Below, piece by piece: positions 19,694-28,749 of a DNA stretch of 64,000 nt. Under the pieces are notes generated by a model. That model saw nothing but the letters and a program-made list of their open reading frames with translations, had not been told where the DNA came from and searched no databases. Origin of the DNA: Novosphingobium lentum NBRC 107847 (GTDB lineage Bacteria; Pseudomonadota; Alphaproteobacteria; Sphingomonadales; Sphingomonadaceae). Position numbers and translations under genes: made by a program. The stretch's first letter is position 1, and every line of letters starts with the position of its first letter. Location of the stretch: positions 1 through 64,000 of the forward strand of contig NZ_BCTW01000013.1 in assembly GCF_001590965.1 (NCBI RefSeq), given 5' to 3'.

Positions 19694-21259
19694 TCAATAC
19701 GACCGCGCAACAAGGATCCGCTCGACCGCCGGTTCGCCGGTGAACGGACAGGACCCCGAGACCGGCAACGCGTCAAGCGGCGTATTGCGAATGGTAAGCT
19801 TCAATTCCTTCAGTCGTGCCACGACATCGTCGAGCATTGCACCCGTCGGGCGCGACCACGCCATTTCGACCCAGCCGGGAAATTTGCGATCTTCGGCAAA
19901 ATGCGTGGCAAGACCCGCCATATCCGTAACGTCGCGCGTGATGTTGGCATCGCGCCGCGCCAGTGCTTCGGCAAACAGCGACTGCTGGATATGCTCGATT
20001 TCACTGGCCGCAACCGCGATGAATTCATCGCGCGCCATCGCAACGAAATTGGGCTTGGCATCGTCGCGCCACAGCTTGTCGCGGCGCAGCACACTCACCT
20101 GCCCGGCCTCGGCATCGCGTCCGCCGATCTCGAGAATCAGCGGCACGCCCTTTTTCACCCACGTCCACCGCTTGCCGGTGGCCTTGCCGGGGCGCTTGTC
20201 GAGCAGCACGCGCAGGCGTTCGCCCAGCGCCGTCTGCTTGATCAGCGCCACACGAATGTCCTCGCAATAGGCCAGCAATGCGGCATCGCCGTCGTTTTCG
20301 CGCAGCATCGGCAGGATCACGATCTGCTGCGGCGCGACTTGCGGCGGCACGCGCAGCCCGTCGTCGTCGCCATGGATCATGATCACGCCGCCGATCATGC
20401 GCGTGGAAACACCCCAGCTGGTGGTATGGCACAGCGCCTGCTGGCCTTCCTTGTCCTGGTAGCGGATGCCCGCAGCCGCCGAAAACGTCGTGCCGAGGTA
20501 ATGCGAGGTGCCGGCCTGCAGCGCCTTGCCGTCCTGCATCATCGCCTCGATCGAAAACGTCTCGTCGGCGCCGGGGAAGCGTTCGTTCTCGGGCTTGGGG
20601 CCGGCGATCACGGGCATCGCCAGCGGCCCTTCAGCGAATGCGCGATAGACCTCCAGCATCTTGAGCGTTTCTTCCATCGCGTCGGCCTTGTCGGCGTGCG
20701 CGGTATGGCCTTCCTGCCACAGGAACTCGCTCGTGCGCAAAAACATGCGCGTGCGCATTTCCCAGCGCACGACATTGGCCCACTGGTTGGTCAGCAGCGG
20801 CAGGTCGCGCCAACTCTGGATCCAGCGCGCCATCGCCGCGCCGATCACCGTTTCCGATGTCGGACGCACCACCAGCGGCTCTTCCAGCTTCGCTTCGGGA
20901 TCGGGCACCAGCCCGCCCTTGCCGTCGGAAATCAGGCGATGGTGGGTGACGACCGCCATTTCCTTGGCAAAGCCTTCGACATGCTCGGCCTCCTTGGCGA
21001 AATAGCTCAACGGGATGAACAGCGGGAAATAGCAGTTCTCATGGCCGGTGGCCTTGATCTCGGCATCGAGCAGCGTCTGGATGCGTTCCCAGATGCCGTA
21101 GCCCCACGGCTTGATCACCATGCAGCCGCGCACGCCCGATTCCTCGGCCAATTCGGCCTCGGCGATGACGACCTGGTACCACTGCGCGAAATCTTCGTCG
21201 CGGGTAACCGAAAGGGCGCGCTTGACGGCCGGTGCGGGCTTGGCTTGGGTCTGGTTCAT
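19694..21259 (-). CDS. proS: Prolyl-tRNA synthetase, eukaryote/archaeal type
   Basis: 521 residues. It charges tRNA-Pro. Class II motif 2 is present (RWEMRTRMF) and RPTSET is at 132-137. There is no ~180-residue editing insertion of the bacterial form. The C-terminal extension ends in VERILVARSY, the terminal tyrosine pattern of the eukaryote/archaeal type. That extension has lost the usual zinc cysteines: only one (SGSCPFTGEP) remains. It is followed by DUF805 and M28 genes and preceded by phaR, all on the same strand. Confidence 0.95.
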   Translation of the reverse strand: MNQTQAKPAPAVKRALSVTRDEDFAQWYQVVIAEAELAEESGVRGCMVIKPWGYGIWERIQTLLDAEIKATGHENCYFPLFIPLSYFAKEAEHVEGFAKEMAVVTHHRLISDGKGGLVPDPEAKLEEPLVVRPTSETVIGAAMARWIQSWRDLPLLTNQWANVVRWEMRTRMFLRTSEFLWQEGHTAHADKADAMEETLKMLEVYRAFAEGPLAMPVIAGPKPENERFPGADETFSIEAMMQDGKALQAGTSHYLGTTFSAAAGIRYQDKEGQQALCHTTSWGVSTRMIGGVIMIHGDDDGLRVPPQVAPQQIVILPMLRENDGDAALLAYCEDIRVALIKQTALGERLRVLLDKRPGKATGKRWTWVKKGVPLILEIGGRDAEAGQVSVLRRDKLWRDDAKPNFVAMARDEFIAVAASEIEHIQQSLFAEALARRDANITRDVTDMAGLATHFAEDRKFPGWVEMAWSRPTGAMLDDVVARLKELKLTIRNTPLDALPVSGSCPFTGEPAVERILVARSY

Positions 21260-21347
21260 GCCGCCCGGTTAAGCGGCTATGGCAAATCCCGCAATGCCGC
21301 AATTGGGCGAAGGCGCACCGGCCATCGCCATCCGTGACGCGGCAGTA

Positions 21348-21899
21348 TTACTTGCCGATGGCGTCCAGCCGTTCCTGCATCTTGGCCATCTGATCGCGCA
21401 GGATGGCCAGTTCGTCTTTCTCGCTGGCCGGCGTCTCCGTACCGTCTGCCGAGGTACCAGGCACGAACGCCGAGGCCGCCTTCTTGAAGATTTCCATGTT
21501 GCGCTGGGCGATCTGCGCCAGCGGATTGGCGCCGATGCTTTCCTCGATCGCCTTGCGCATCTTCACCTGGTTTTCGCGGAAGTGATCCATCGACGCTTCG
21601 AGATAGCCGGGCAGCAGCGCCTGCATCGAATTGCCGTACATCGAGATCAGCTGGCGCAGGAAGTTGGTGGGCAGGATCTGCTCGCCCGCCGCTTCTTCGT
21701 CCATGATGATCTGGGTCAGGATCGAGTGGGTCAGGTCCGCACCCGATTTTGCATCGATCACCTGGAAGTCGACATTGTCGCGAACCATCTGCGCCAGATG
21801 CTCCAGCGTGATGTAGCTCGAGGTGTGGGTGTTATACAGCCGTCGATTCGCGTACTTCTTGATGATCACCGAGTCGCCAGCTTTTGCGTTGTTCGCCAT
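21348..21899 (-). CDS. phaR: Polyhydroxyalkanoate synthesis repressor PhaR
   Basis: 183 residues. The N-terminal DNA/PHB-binding domain reads VIIKKYANRRLYNTHTSSYI and continues with LEHLAQMVRD; the second domain holds LRQLISMYGNSMQALLPGYL and MRKAIEESIGANP. The C-terminus is a coiled-coil (ILRDQMAKMQERLDAI). PhaR senses polyhydroxybutyrate granules and represses phasin genes and its own gene. The ATG at 21899 follows AGGAAGG. Three GCAG half-sites lie in its promoter. No PHA synthase is in this window. Confidence 0.95.
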   Translation of the reverse strand: MANNAKAGDSVIIKKYANRRLYNTHTSSYITLEHLAQMVRDNVDFQVIDAKSGADLTHSILTQIIMDEEAAGEQILPTNFLRQLISMYGNSMQALLPGYLEASMDHFRENQVKMRKAIEESIGANPLAQIAQRNMEIFKKAASAFVPGTSADGTETPASEKDELAILRDQMAKMQERLDAIGK

Positions 21900-21957
21900 G
21901 GGGAATTCAGCCTTCCTGCCGAAACCGATCGCGGCTGGCATCACGTAGTATTGGCTA

Positions 21958-21986
21958 ATTTAGCAGATGCAGCATGTGCAGTGCAA
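21958..21986 (-). promoter_or_regulatory. phaR promoter with GCAG repeats (candidate PhaR operator)
   Basis: On the minus strand, TTGCAC (21981-21986), a 17-bp spacer, then CTAAAT (21958-21963). Three GCAG copies on the plus strand (21963-21966, 21969-21972, 21978-21981) fill the spacer. PhaR of Paracoccus is known to bind CTGC/GCAG-type sites, so autorepression is inferred. Confidence 0.5.
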
Positions 21987-21993
21987 CAAGTGC

Positions 21994-23094
21994 TTATGCT
22001 AATGCCGCACGGTCGAAGCGACGGCCCAAAAGCGTGAACAGTTCGTACTGCGAAAGGCCGCTGGCCTGCGCTGCAGCGACCGGATCATAATCGAGCGAGA
22101 GCCAGTCGCCTTCGCGGCATTCCGGGGCACCGGTCAGGTCGACCACGGTCATGTCCATCGACACCCGCCCGATCACCGGCAGCGCGCGGCCGTGCCAGTG
22201 AAAACCGCCCGTGCCCGACCAGCAGCGCAAGTATCCATCAGCGTAGCCCAACGCCACGACCCCCACCCGCATCGGGGAGGGCGCAAGATACGTGGCGTTG
22301 TAGCCCACGGCGTCACCTTCTTCCAGCAAGCGTGTCTGCATGATTGCGGCTTCGGGATAGGCAACCTGGCGGATGTGCGCCGCCAGCTCGGGACGCGGGA
22401 TTCCGCCGTAAAGCGACAGCCCCGGCCGCGTCAGGTCGGCGTGATAGGCTGCGCCGAGCGCAATCCCGGCGCTGTTGGCCAGGCTGTAGCGCCGCGCCGG
22501 CACGGCGATGCGAATGGCATCGAACCGCCGCAATTGCTGCGCATTGATCGGCGTGTCCTCATCCGCGCTCGACAGATGGCTCAGGCAGCATTCGATATCG
22601 AGCGCGGCGATCGCCGGATCGCCCAGCGCGGACATCGGCAGCCCCAGACGGTTGATCCCGCTATCGACCATCAGATCGCAGACGCCGCCACCCGAGCGCA
22701 GCCAGCGCCCCGCCTGATCGAGGCTGTTGAGCACCGGGCGGACGCCGGTGGCGCGGGCAAAGGCGACATCGGCATCGTTCATCGGCCCGTGGAGCACACT
22801 GACATGCTGCGCCGCAACCGATTGCATCAACGGCGGCACCTCGTTCCAGTGCGCGACGAAGAAATCGCGGCACCCGCTGTCGCGCAGCACCGGCCCCGCT
22901 TCGCGGATGCCGAGTCCGTAGGCGTCGGCCTTGACCGCAGCGCCCGCGCGCGCGGTGCCCGACAGCCGATCTAGCGCGCGCCAGTTATCCGCCAGCGCCG
23001 TGCGATCGAGCCGCAGGCGCAGCGCGGACGGTGGCACGGGCGGCGCCGGGTGACTGTCCTCAGCGGGTGGCGGCACTGGCGCGGTCATCGGCAT
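21994..23094 (-). CDS. alr: Alanine racemase
   Basis: 366 residues. It interconverts L- and D-alanine for peptidoglycan. The PLP lysine is in AAVKADAYGLG (about residue 55), the second catalytic tyrosine is in VGYNATYLA (about 270), and the PLP phosphate region is SLANSAG. The N-terminal 25 residues are Pro-rich and not part of the fold. The start (23094, or MTAP at 23088) lies within the end of the transporter gene, an overlap of about 30 bases, so translation is probably coupled. Confidence 0.94.
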   Translation of the reverse strand: MPMTAPVPPPAEDSHPAPPVPPSALRLRLDRTALADNWRALDRLSGTARAGAAVKADAYGLGIREAGPVLRDSGCRDFFVAHWNEVPPLMQSVAAQHVSVLHGPMNDADVAFARATGVRPVLNSLDQAGRWLRSGGGVCDLMVDSGINRLGLPMSALGDPAIAALDIECCLSHLSSADEDTPINAQQLRRFDAIRIAVPARRYSLANSAGIALGAAYHADLTRPGLSLYGGIPRPELAAHIRQVAYPEAAIMQTRLLEEGDAVGYNATYLAPSPMRVGVVALGYADGYLRCWSGTGGFHWHGRALPVIGRVSMDMTVVDLTGAPECREGDWLSLDYDPVAAAQASGLSQYELFTLLGRRFDRAALA

Positions 23095-24694
23095 CGAATT
23101 CGCCGGCGTAGCTCGATTTCAGGCCCCACAGCGAGACCAGCAACGCGACCGCGACGACCACCCAAGTGTACCACAACCCGGCATAGGGATCGCCCGTCTT
23201 GGCCACGATCAGGCTCGAGATCAGCGGCAGGAACCCGCCGAAATAGCCCGTGCCGAGGTGGTAGGGGATCGACATCGAGCTGTAGCGGATGCGCGGCGGG
23301 AACATCTCGGTCAGCAGCGCCGCAACCGGGCCGTATGTCGCGCCCGACAGCGCCATGAGCACGAGCAGCCCACTGACGATGACCAGCACGGCACGCAGCG
23401 ACGGCGTGACTTTGGCCAGGCTGTATCCTGCCCCGGCGAGCACCGATTGCAACTGCTTGCCGCGCGCGGCCTTGTCGGCCCACGGGTACGTGTCGAGCGA
23501 TACCTGCGTGCCGCCGATCGTCAGCGCCAGCACTGGCGCTGCGGCCAGGTGGTAGTTCACCCCTGCCCCGGTCAGGTCGGCGATCAGCTTGCCGCACCGG
23601 GTCTTCTGCTCGGGATCGATCGGGTTATAGTTGCACTGCGGCCCGGCCACCACCACCGGCGCCCGCGCCGCGGCTTCGGACAACCCCGGATTGGCCGCGC
23701 CGCCGATCATCCAGAAGATCGGGAACAGCAGCACCAGCGTCAGCACATAGCCGATCACCATCGGCTGCTTGCGCCCGACCCGGTCAGACAGTCGGCCGAA
23801 GATCACGAAAAACGCCATGCCGATCGTGGCGGCCACGCCGATGATCAGTTCGGCGGGCGTGTCTTCCATCCGCATCGCTCCCTTGAGGAACGACAGCGCC
23901 GAAAACATCGCGGTGTACCAGATCACCGTGAGCCCCGCCGCGACGCCGAACAGCGCGATGAAGATGCGCTTCTTGTTGCCGGGATACGTGAAGCTTTCGA
24001 CGAACGGATTGCCGGCCAGTTCGCCCTGCTCCTTCATCGCCTGGAACACCGGGCTTTCCGACAGCTTCAACCGCATCCACAGCGACACCGCGAGCAGCGC
24101 CAGGCTGAGCACGAACGGCACCCGCCAGCCCCATGCGGCCCAGGTTTCCGCGCTCATCGCCGCCTTGCTCGACAGCACCACGATCAGGCTCAGCACAAAG
24201 CCGCCGACCACGCTTGACTGGATGAAGCTGGTGTAGAACCCGCGCCGCGATTCGGGTACATGTTCCGCGACATAGATCGCGGCGCCGCCGTACTCGCCGC
24301 CCAGCGCCAGCCCTTGCGCCACGCGCAGCAGGATGATCAGCGCGGGCGCGACCAACCCGATGCTGGCCGCCGACGGCACCAGCCCGACCCCGGCGGTGGC
24401 GATACCCATCAGCGTGACGGTGACCAGGAACGTGTACTTGCGCCCCAGCTTGTCCCCCAGATAGCCGAACAGCACCGCGCCCAGCGGGCGGAACCCGAAG
24501 CCGACGGCGAACCCGGCCCAGACCAGCAACTGCTGCAGCGTTTCATTGCCGGCGGGGAAAAACGCCTTGCCGATCAGGCCCGACAGCGTGCCGTAGATGA
24601 AGAAATCGTACCATTCGAAGATGGTCCCGGCCGACGACGCCGCAATGACCAGCCGGATTTCGGCGGCGTTGGGTTCAGGTATTGCGGCTGCCAT
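23060..24694 (-). CDS. MFS transporter, metabolite:proton symporter (MHS) type
   Basis: 544 residues and about 12 membrane segments. The N-terminal part is typical of ProP/KgtP/ShiA-like proteins: AGTIFEWYDFFIYGTLSGLI, and GYLGDKLGRKYTF in the first cytoplasmic loop. A loop of about 90 residues (around 335-420) containing two cysteines (GPQCNYNPIDPEQKTRCGKL) interrupts the C-terminal half and makes it longer than the usual 430-450 residues. The substrate cannot be told. It overlaps alr. Confidence 0.9.
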   Translation of the reverse strand: MAAAIPEPNAAEIRLVIAASSAGTIFEWYDFFIYGTLSGLIGKAFFPAGNETLQQLLVWAGFAVGFGFRPLGAVLFGYLGDKLGRKYTFLVTVTLMGIATAGVGLVPSAASIGLVAPALIILLRVAQGLALGGEYGGAAIYVAEHVPESRRGFYTSFIQSSVVGGFVLSLIVVLSSKAAMSAETWAAWGWRVPFVLSLALLAVSLWMRLKLSESPVFQAMKEQGELAGNPFVESFTYPGNKKRIFIALFGVAAGLTVIWYTAMFSALSFLKGAMRMEDTPAELIIGVAATIGMAFFVIFGRLSDRVGRKQPMVIGYVLTLVLLFPIFWMIGGAANPGLSEAAARAPVVVAGPQCNYNPIDPEQKTRCGKLIADLTGAGVNYHLAAAPVLALTIGGTQVSLDTYPWADKAARGKQLQSVLAGAGYSLAKVTPSLRAVLVIVSGLLVLMALSGATYGPVAALLTEMFPPRIRYSSMSIPYHLGTGYFGGFLPLISSLIVAKTGDPYAGLWYTWVVVAVALLVSLWGLKSSYAGEFDADDRASAATR

Positions 24695-24790
24695 GGCGTT
24701 TATGCATCCCCTCGCATTTCAGGGGCGCTCTAGCGAAGGCTGACGAGCGGCGAAAGGGTCACGCGCGGATCACGCGGGCAAGACGTCCGT

Positions 24791-25234
24791 TCAAGGCATG
24801 GCTGCCAGCGCGGCATCCCACGCCAGCAAAACGGCGGCATGGCGCGCCGGATAGCCGCGAACCGGTTCGAGGAGCGCGATGCCCGGCCAGTCCGGCGCGT
24901 CATCCGATCCATCCAGCCACGCGGCGATGCCATCGCGCGCTGCAGCAAGGTCGGCACGCGATCGACCGGGGGCAGCACGGGCGAACACGAAAGCGGCGGC
25001 CTGCCCCACGGCGCAAGCGTGCGGACGCAAGCCGATGCGGGCGACGCACCCTTGCGAATCGAGCGCCAGGCCCATCGCGATGCTGCTGCCGCAACTGCGC
25101 GACCTGGCGTCTGCGCGCAGCGGCAGGTCATCCGCCAGCGGAAATCCGGCAAGTCCGGTCGCGGCGGCAAGTATCTCGGGCGTATAGAGCACGCCCGCCC
25201 GCGCGGGCGCCATGGCGGGCGTCATGGCGGTCAT
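24791..25234 (-). CDS. IscU/NifU-like iron-sulfur scaffold protein, third cysteine missing
   Basis: 147 residues. The fold is recognised from SRSCGSSIAMGLALD (C48) and LRPHACAVGQAAA (C74), which correspond to the first two cluster ligands. The third ligand region, normally RxxCVLLPW, reads RHAAVLLAWDA, so an alanine replaces the cysteine. Another cysteine (C63) is not at a usual ligand position. Whether it still assembles clusters is uncertain. The start overlaps the cvpA stop (ATGA). Confidence 0.75.
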   Translation of the reverse strand: MTAMTPAMAPARAGVLYTPEILAAATGLAGFPLADDLPLRADARSRSCGSSIAMGLALDSQGCVARIGLRPHACAVGQAAAFVFARAAPGRSRADLAAARDGIAAWLDGSDDAPDWPGIALLEPVRGYPARHAAVLLAWDAALAAMP

Positions 25235-25770
25235 GGATGCTTCTTCTTTTTGCGCAGCGCGGCGGCGTTTTCGTCTGCCTGCGCACGCCGTTCGTTGATC
25301 AGCACCACCACTTCCTCGCTCGCGGCGTTGAGGAACGGATACGTCCGCGCGTGCGAAATCCAGATCGGCCGGCCGTTGACGCCCCAGACGACGTCGTAGC
25401 CGAACACCACCACCGAAAACAGCAGCACCACAATCACGAACGTCTTCACCGCGCCGAACCCGAAGCCGAGCAGGCGGTCGATCGGGCCGAGCGTGGAGCT
25501 ACGGCTGGCATTGCCCGCCGCGCTGGCAACACCTTTGACCACCGCGTAAGGAAGCAGCGTCAGCAGCGCGAAGGCCAACACGCCCGCCCCGGTCTGACTT
25601 GGCAATGAGTGCGCCAGAATATCGGTGAGCGGCTCGTGCAGGTAATGCACCGCGAACAGCACGATGCACCACGCGGCCAGCGCCAGCACCTCCTCGACGA
25701 AACCGCGAAAGAAGCCGGTGATCGCGCCCAGCGCAACCATCAGGAAGATGACGTAATCGAGGCCGGTCAT
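25231..25770 (-). CDS. cvpA: CvpA family inner membrane protein
   Basis: 179 residues with about four membrane segments (near 5-25, 30-45, 65-80 and 105-128) and a charged C-terminal tail ending RKKKKHP. The N-terminal pattern LDYVIFLMVALGAITGFFRG fits CvpA, a conserved membrane protein first tied to colicin V production. It follows radA by 12 bases and overlaps the IscU-like gene. Confidence 0.9.
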   Translation of the reverse strand: MTGLDYVIFLMVALGAITGFFRGFVEEVLALAAWCIVLFAVHYLHEPLTDILAHSLPSQTGAGVLAFALLTLLPYAVVKGVASAAGNASRSSTLGPIDRLLGFGFGAVKTFVIVVLLFSVVVFGYDVVWGVNGRPIWISHARTYPFLNAASEEVVVLINERRAQADENAAALRKKKKHP

Positions 25771-25782
25771 ATCCGGATCGAA

Positions 25783-27150
25783 TTACGGGGCACCCATCAC
25801 CCGGTCAACGAGATTTGGCAGCAGCCGCATCGGCGAGAACGCAATGCCGCCCACCTGCTCGCCCGCGCCGTCGGGACCATAGGCGCGGGTGAACCCCAGC
25901 TTGGCCGCTTCCTTGAGCCGGACCGCGGCATGTGCCACCGGGCGAACCTCTCCCGCGAGCGAGATTTCACCGAACCACGCTGAGTGCGACGCCAGCGGCT
26001 TGTCCGCCAGCGCCGAGACCAGCGCGGCGGCAACCGCAAGGTCTGCGGCGGGATCGACCAGCCGATAGCCGCCCGCCACGTTGAGATAGACTTCCGCCGA
26101 CGAAAAGTTCAGCCCGCAGCGCGATTCCAGCACCGCCAGCAGCATCGCCAGCCGTCCGCTGTCCCAGCCCACCACCGCGCGGCGCGGCGTCGCCCCACTG
26201 GCCAGCCGCACGGTCAGTGCCTGGATTTCGACCAGCACCGGCCGCGTGCCCTCCAGCGCCGGAAACACCGCGCTGCCGGGCACGGGCTGGTCACGCCCCG
26301 ACAGGAACAGCAGCGATGGGTTGGCGACTTCTTCCAGCCCGGCGCCGGCCATGGCGAACACGCCGATCTCGTCCACCGCGCCGAAGCGGTTCTTGAGCGC
26401 GCGCAGGATGCGGTACTGGTGGCTGCGCTCCCCTTCGAAGCTCATCACCACATCGACCATGTGTTCCAGCACGCGGGGGCCGGCGATGCTGCCGTCCTTG
26501 GTCACGTGGCCGACCAGCACCAGCGCCGCGCCGCTCTGCTTGGCATAGCGGATCAGCTCGAACGCGCAGCCGCGCACCTGGCTGACCGTGCCGGGCGCCC
26601 CTTCGATCTGGTCCGAATGCATCGTCTGGATCGAATCGATCACCAGCAGCGCGGGCGCATCCATGTCACCTAGCGTGGTCAGGATATCGCGCACCGAGGT
26701 CGCGCTGGCGAGGCGGATCGGAGATTTGCCCAGGCCCAGGCGATCGGCGCGCAGCCGCACCTGCCCGGCCGCTTCCTCACCGCTGATATAGACCACCTGC
26801 CCGCCGGCATCGGCGATGCGCGCCGCTGCCTGCAGCAGCAGCGTGGACTTGCCGATCCCGGGATCGCCGCCCATCAGGATCGCCGATCCGGGCACGAGCC
26901 CGCCCCCCAGCGCGCGATCGAATTCCGCCAGCCCGGTCGGCCTGCGTTTGGGCAAGGCCATCGGCGAATCGAGCGACACGAAGTTCACCGCGCGCCCGCC
27001 GCTCGACAGATCGTGCTTGGATGAGAACACCGTTTCCGGCGCTTCCTCGGCCAGCGTGTTCCATTCGGCGCAATCGGGGCACTGGCCCTGCCACCGGTGG
27101 ACGACGCTGCCACAGGCCTGACAGACATAGCGACGTTTCGGTTTGGCCAT
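25783..27150 (-). CDS. radA: DNA repair protein RadA (Sms)
   Basis: 455 residues. It processes recombination intermediates by driving branch migration. An N-terminal zinc finger (CQACGSVVHRWQGQCPDC, 10-27), Walker A GGDPGIGKST (about 93-102), the RadA motif KNRFGAVDEIG (about 252) and a C-terminal Lon-protease-like domain (VYLNVAGGYRLVDPAADLAV) are all present. Strand and spacing suggest it leads a unit with cvpA and the IscU-like gene. Confidence 0.97.
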   Translation of the reverse strand: MAKPKRRYVCQACGSVVHRWQGQCPDCAEWNTLAEEAPETVFSSKHDLSSGGRAVNFVSLDSPMALPKRRPTGLAEFDRALGGGLVPGSAILMGGDPGIGKSTLLLQAAARIADAGGQVVYISGEEAAGQVRLRADRLGLGKSPIRLASATSVRDILTTLGDMDAPALLVIDSIQTMHSDQIEGAPGTVSQVRGCAFELIRYAKQSGAALVLVGHVTKDGSIAGPRVLEHMVDVVMSFEGERSHQYRILRALKNRFGAVDEIGVFAMAGAGLEEVANPSLLFLSGRDQPVPGSAVFPALEGTRPVLVEIQALTVRLASGATPRRAVVGWDSGRLAMLLAVLESRCGLNFSSAEVYLNVAGGYRLVDPAADLAVAAALVSALADKPLASHSAWFGEISLAGEVRPVAHAAVRLKEAAKLGFTRAYGPDGAGEQVGGIAFSPMRLLPNLVDRVMGAP

Positions 27151-27197
27151 GCGCAGCGACTATATGGAACATAGCACGAACGCAAGTGTGGCCGGGA

Positions 27198-28583
27198 TCA
27201 CGCCACGGAAAATTCGTAAGGGGCGATCGAGCGCACCCGCTCGTCGAAGCGCAGCACGGCCTCGCGCGGCGGCAGTGCACGCTGGATGCACCCAACGCGG
27301 TCGCACCGTGCGCAGCCGGGGCCCACAGCGACGGCAGGGCCGGTCGGCCGTTGCAGACCGGCATGGGCAGCCGCGAGCTCCGCTCCGATCCCCAGCACGA
27401 CCGCATGGCTCGCCGCCTGCCCGTCGGCTGCGACCCGTGCAACGACGCGCGAAATCGTGTGCCACTCTGTGCCATCCGGCGCCGCGATGGGGGCAACGTG
27501 CGTCCGGTCCGGTTCGGCAAAGGCTTGCTGTGCGGGCCAGCGCGGACATTGCCCCGCCTCGCCAGCAAACCCCGCGCCGCTGGCCCCCAGATGGATTTTG
27601 GAGCGCTGCCCCGCCCGGTCGGTCCGCACCATGAAGAACGGCAGCCCGGCCCGATCGGGCGCACGCAGCGTGACGAGACGGTGGGCCAGCTGCTCGAAAC
27701 TGACTCCAAAGCGACGCTGGAGGCCGGCAAGGTCATAGCCGCCCGCCTCGCAATCGGCGAGCAGGCGGCCGTAGGGCATGACCAACGCCGCCGCACAGTA
27801 TGCGGCAAGATGGCGTCGATAGAGGCGCCATGCCGCGCGATCGGCAAAGTCCACCCCGTTGGCGATTTCGGCGATCGCCTCGCGCTGATCGAGCAGGCCG
27901 ATCTGCTCGGCCAGCAGGAACTGGCGCGATGCGGGGGTCAACTGGTCCGACAGGTGCAGTTCGCCTGTGGCCGGGTCGAACCGCCGCAGCAGACCGGGCA
28001 TGCGGTCCGCCGCGACCAGTTTGACGGCGACCTTGTGTTGCCTTGCAAGGTAGTCCGCCAGCACCGGGCTGCCATCCCCGCCGGCAAGGCTAAGGCTGTC
28101 GGCCAGTTCCTCGGCCACGCCATCGAGTTCGGGATAATGGCCTTGCCAGCGCTCGATTTCGCTGCGCACCAGATCCAGCGGCGACAGCGTTTCCAAGGCG
28201 ACCGACGATGCTGGCAACACTGGCGGCGGCGCGGCATCGAACAGCCGGGCAAACGCGCGCGCGGCCTGCGGCGCGGCGGCGATCCATTCCACGATCTCGC
28301 CGCGATCGACCCCAAGATCGGCGAAGCGCTGGTCCGACAGGCGTTGCGCCAGCCCCTCCACCCCGCCGTGGTCCTGATCGACGGCCAGGCTGCGCGGATC
28401 GAAATCGAAGCGGTCGGCCAAGGCCAGCAGCAGGCGCGCCGTGACCGGGCGCTGGTTGCGTTCCAGCAGGTTGAGATAGCTTGGCGAAATACCCAGCCGC
28501 TCGGCCATCGCCGCCTGGGTCAGCGCCTGTTTGCGGCGCAGCCGGCGCAAGGCCGGGCCGGCCAGCAAGGTCATGTCGGTCAC
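27198..28583 (-). CDS. XRE-family regulator with ImmA/IrrE-like and C-terminal cysteine domains (RamB/ScfR type)
   Basis: About 461 residues. An N-terminal helix-turn-helix (ALTQAAMAERLGISPSYLNL, about 20-40) is followed by a long middle region resembling the ImmA/IrrE fold, then a C-terminal domain with GPGCARCDRVGCIQRALPP near 425-443. In related proteins (RamB, ScfR) this layout controls acetate or short-chain acyl-CoA genes. No HExxH zinc motif is visible in the middle domain. The GTG at 28583 with AGGAG five to six bases upstream is favoured over the ATG at 28574 and the much longer open frame. No target genes can be named. Confidence 0.85.
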   Translation of the reverse strand: MTDMTLLAGPALRRLRRKQALTQAAMAERLGISPSYLNLLERNQRPVTARLLLALADRFDFDPRSLAVDQDHGGVEGLAQRLSDQRFADLGVDRGEIVEWIAAAPQAARAFARLFDAAPPPVLPASSVALETLSPLDLVRSEIERWQGHYPELDGVAEELADSLSLAGGDGSPVLADYLARQHKVAVKLVAADRMPGLLRRFDPATGELHLSDQLTPASRQFLLAEQIGLLDQREAIAEIANGVDFADRAAWRLYRRHLAAYCAAALVMPYGRLLADCEAGGYDLAGLQRRFGVSFEQLAHRLVTLRAPDRAGLPFFMVRTDRAGQRSKIHLGASGAGFAGEAGQCPRWPAQQAFAEPDRTHVAPIAAPDGTEWHTISRVVARVAADGQAASHAVVLGIGAELAAAHAGLQRPTGPAVAVGPGCARCDRVGCIQRALPPREAVLRFDERVRSIAPYEFSVA

Positions 28584-28604
28584 GGTGGCTCCTGTGTGGA
28601 AATT

Positions 28605-28625
28605 CACAACGTGACAAAGCTTGTG
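28605..28625. promoter_or_regulatory. Inverted repeat CACAA-N11-TTGTG upstream of the XRE regulator
   Basis: CACAA (28605-28609) and TTGTG (28621-28625) lie 22 bases before the regulator start in the divergent region. Autoregulatory binding is plausible but rests only on symmetry and position. Confidence 0.3.
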
Positions 28626-28749
28626 CACGGGCCATGGTCTATGGCGGGTGAAGCACCCGCAAGCAGAACTACGCAGCCGCAGCGACCTGCGGGCGTACAA
28701 GGATCGCGGAAAAGGCATTTTTTAACGCGTTTTGGGCATAAGCACAGCC

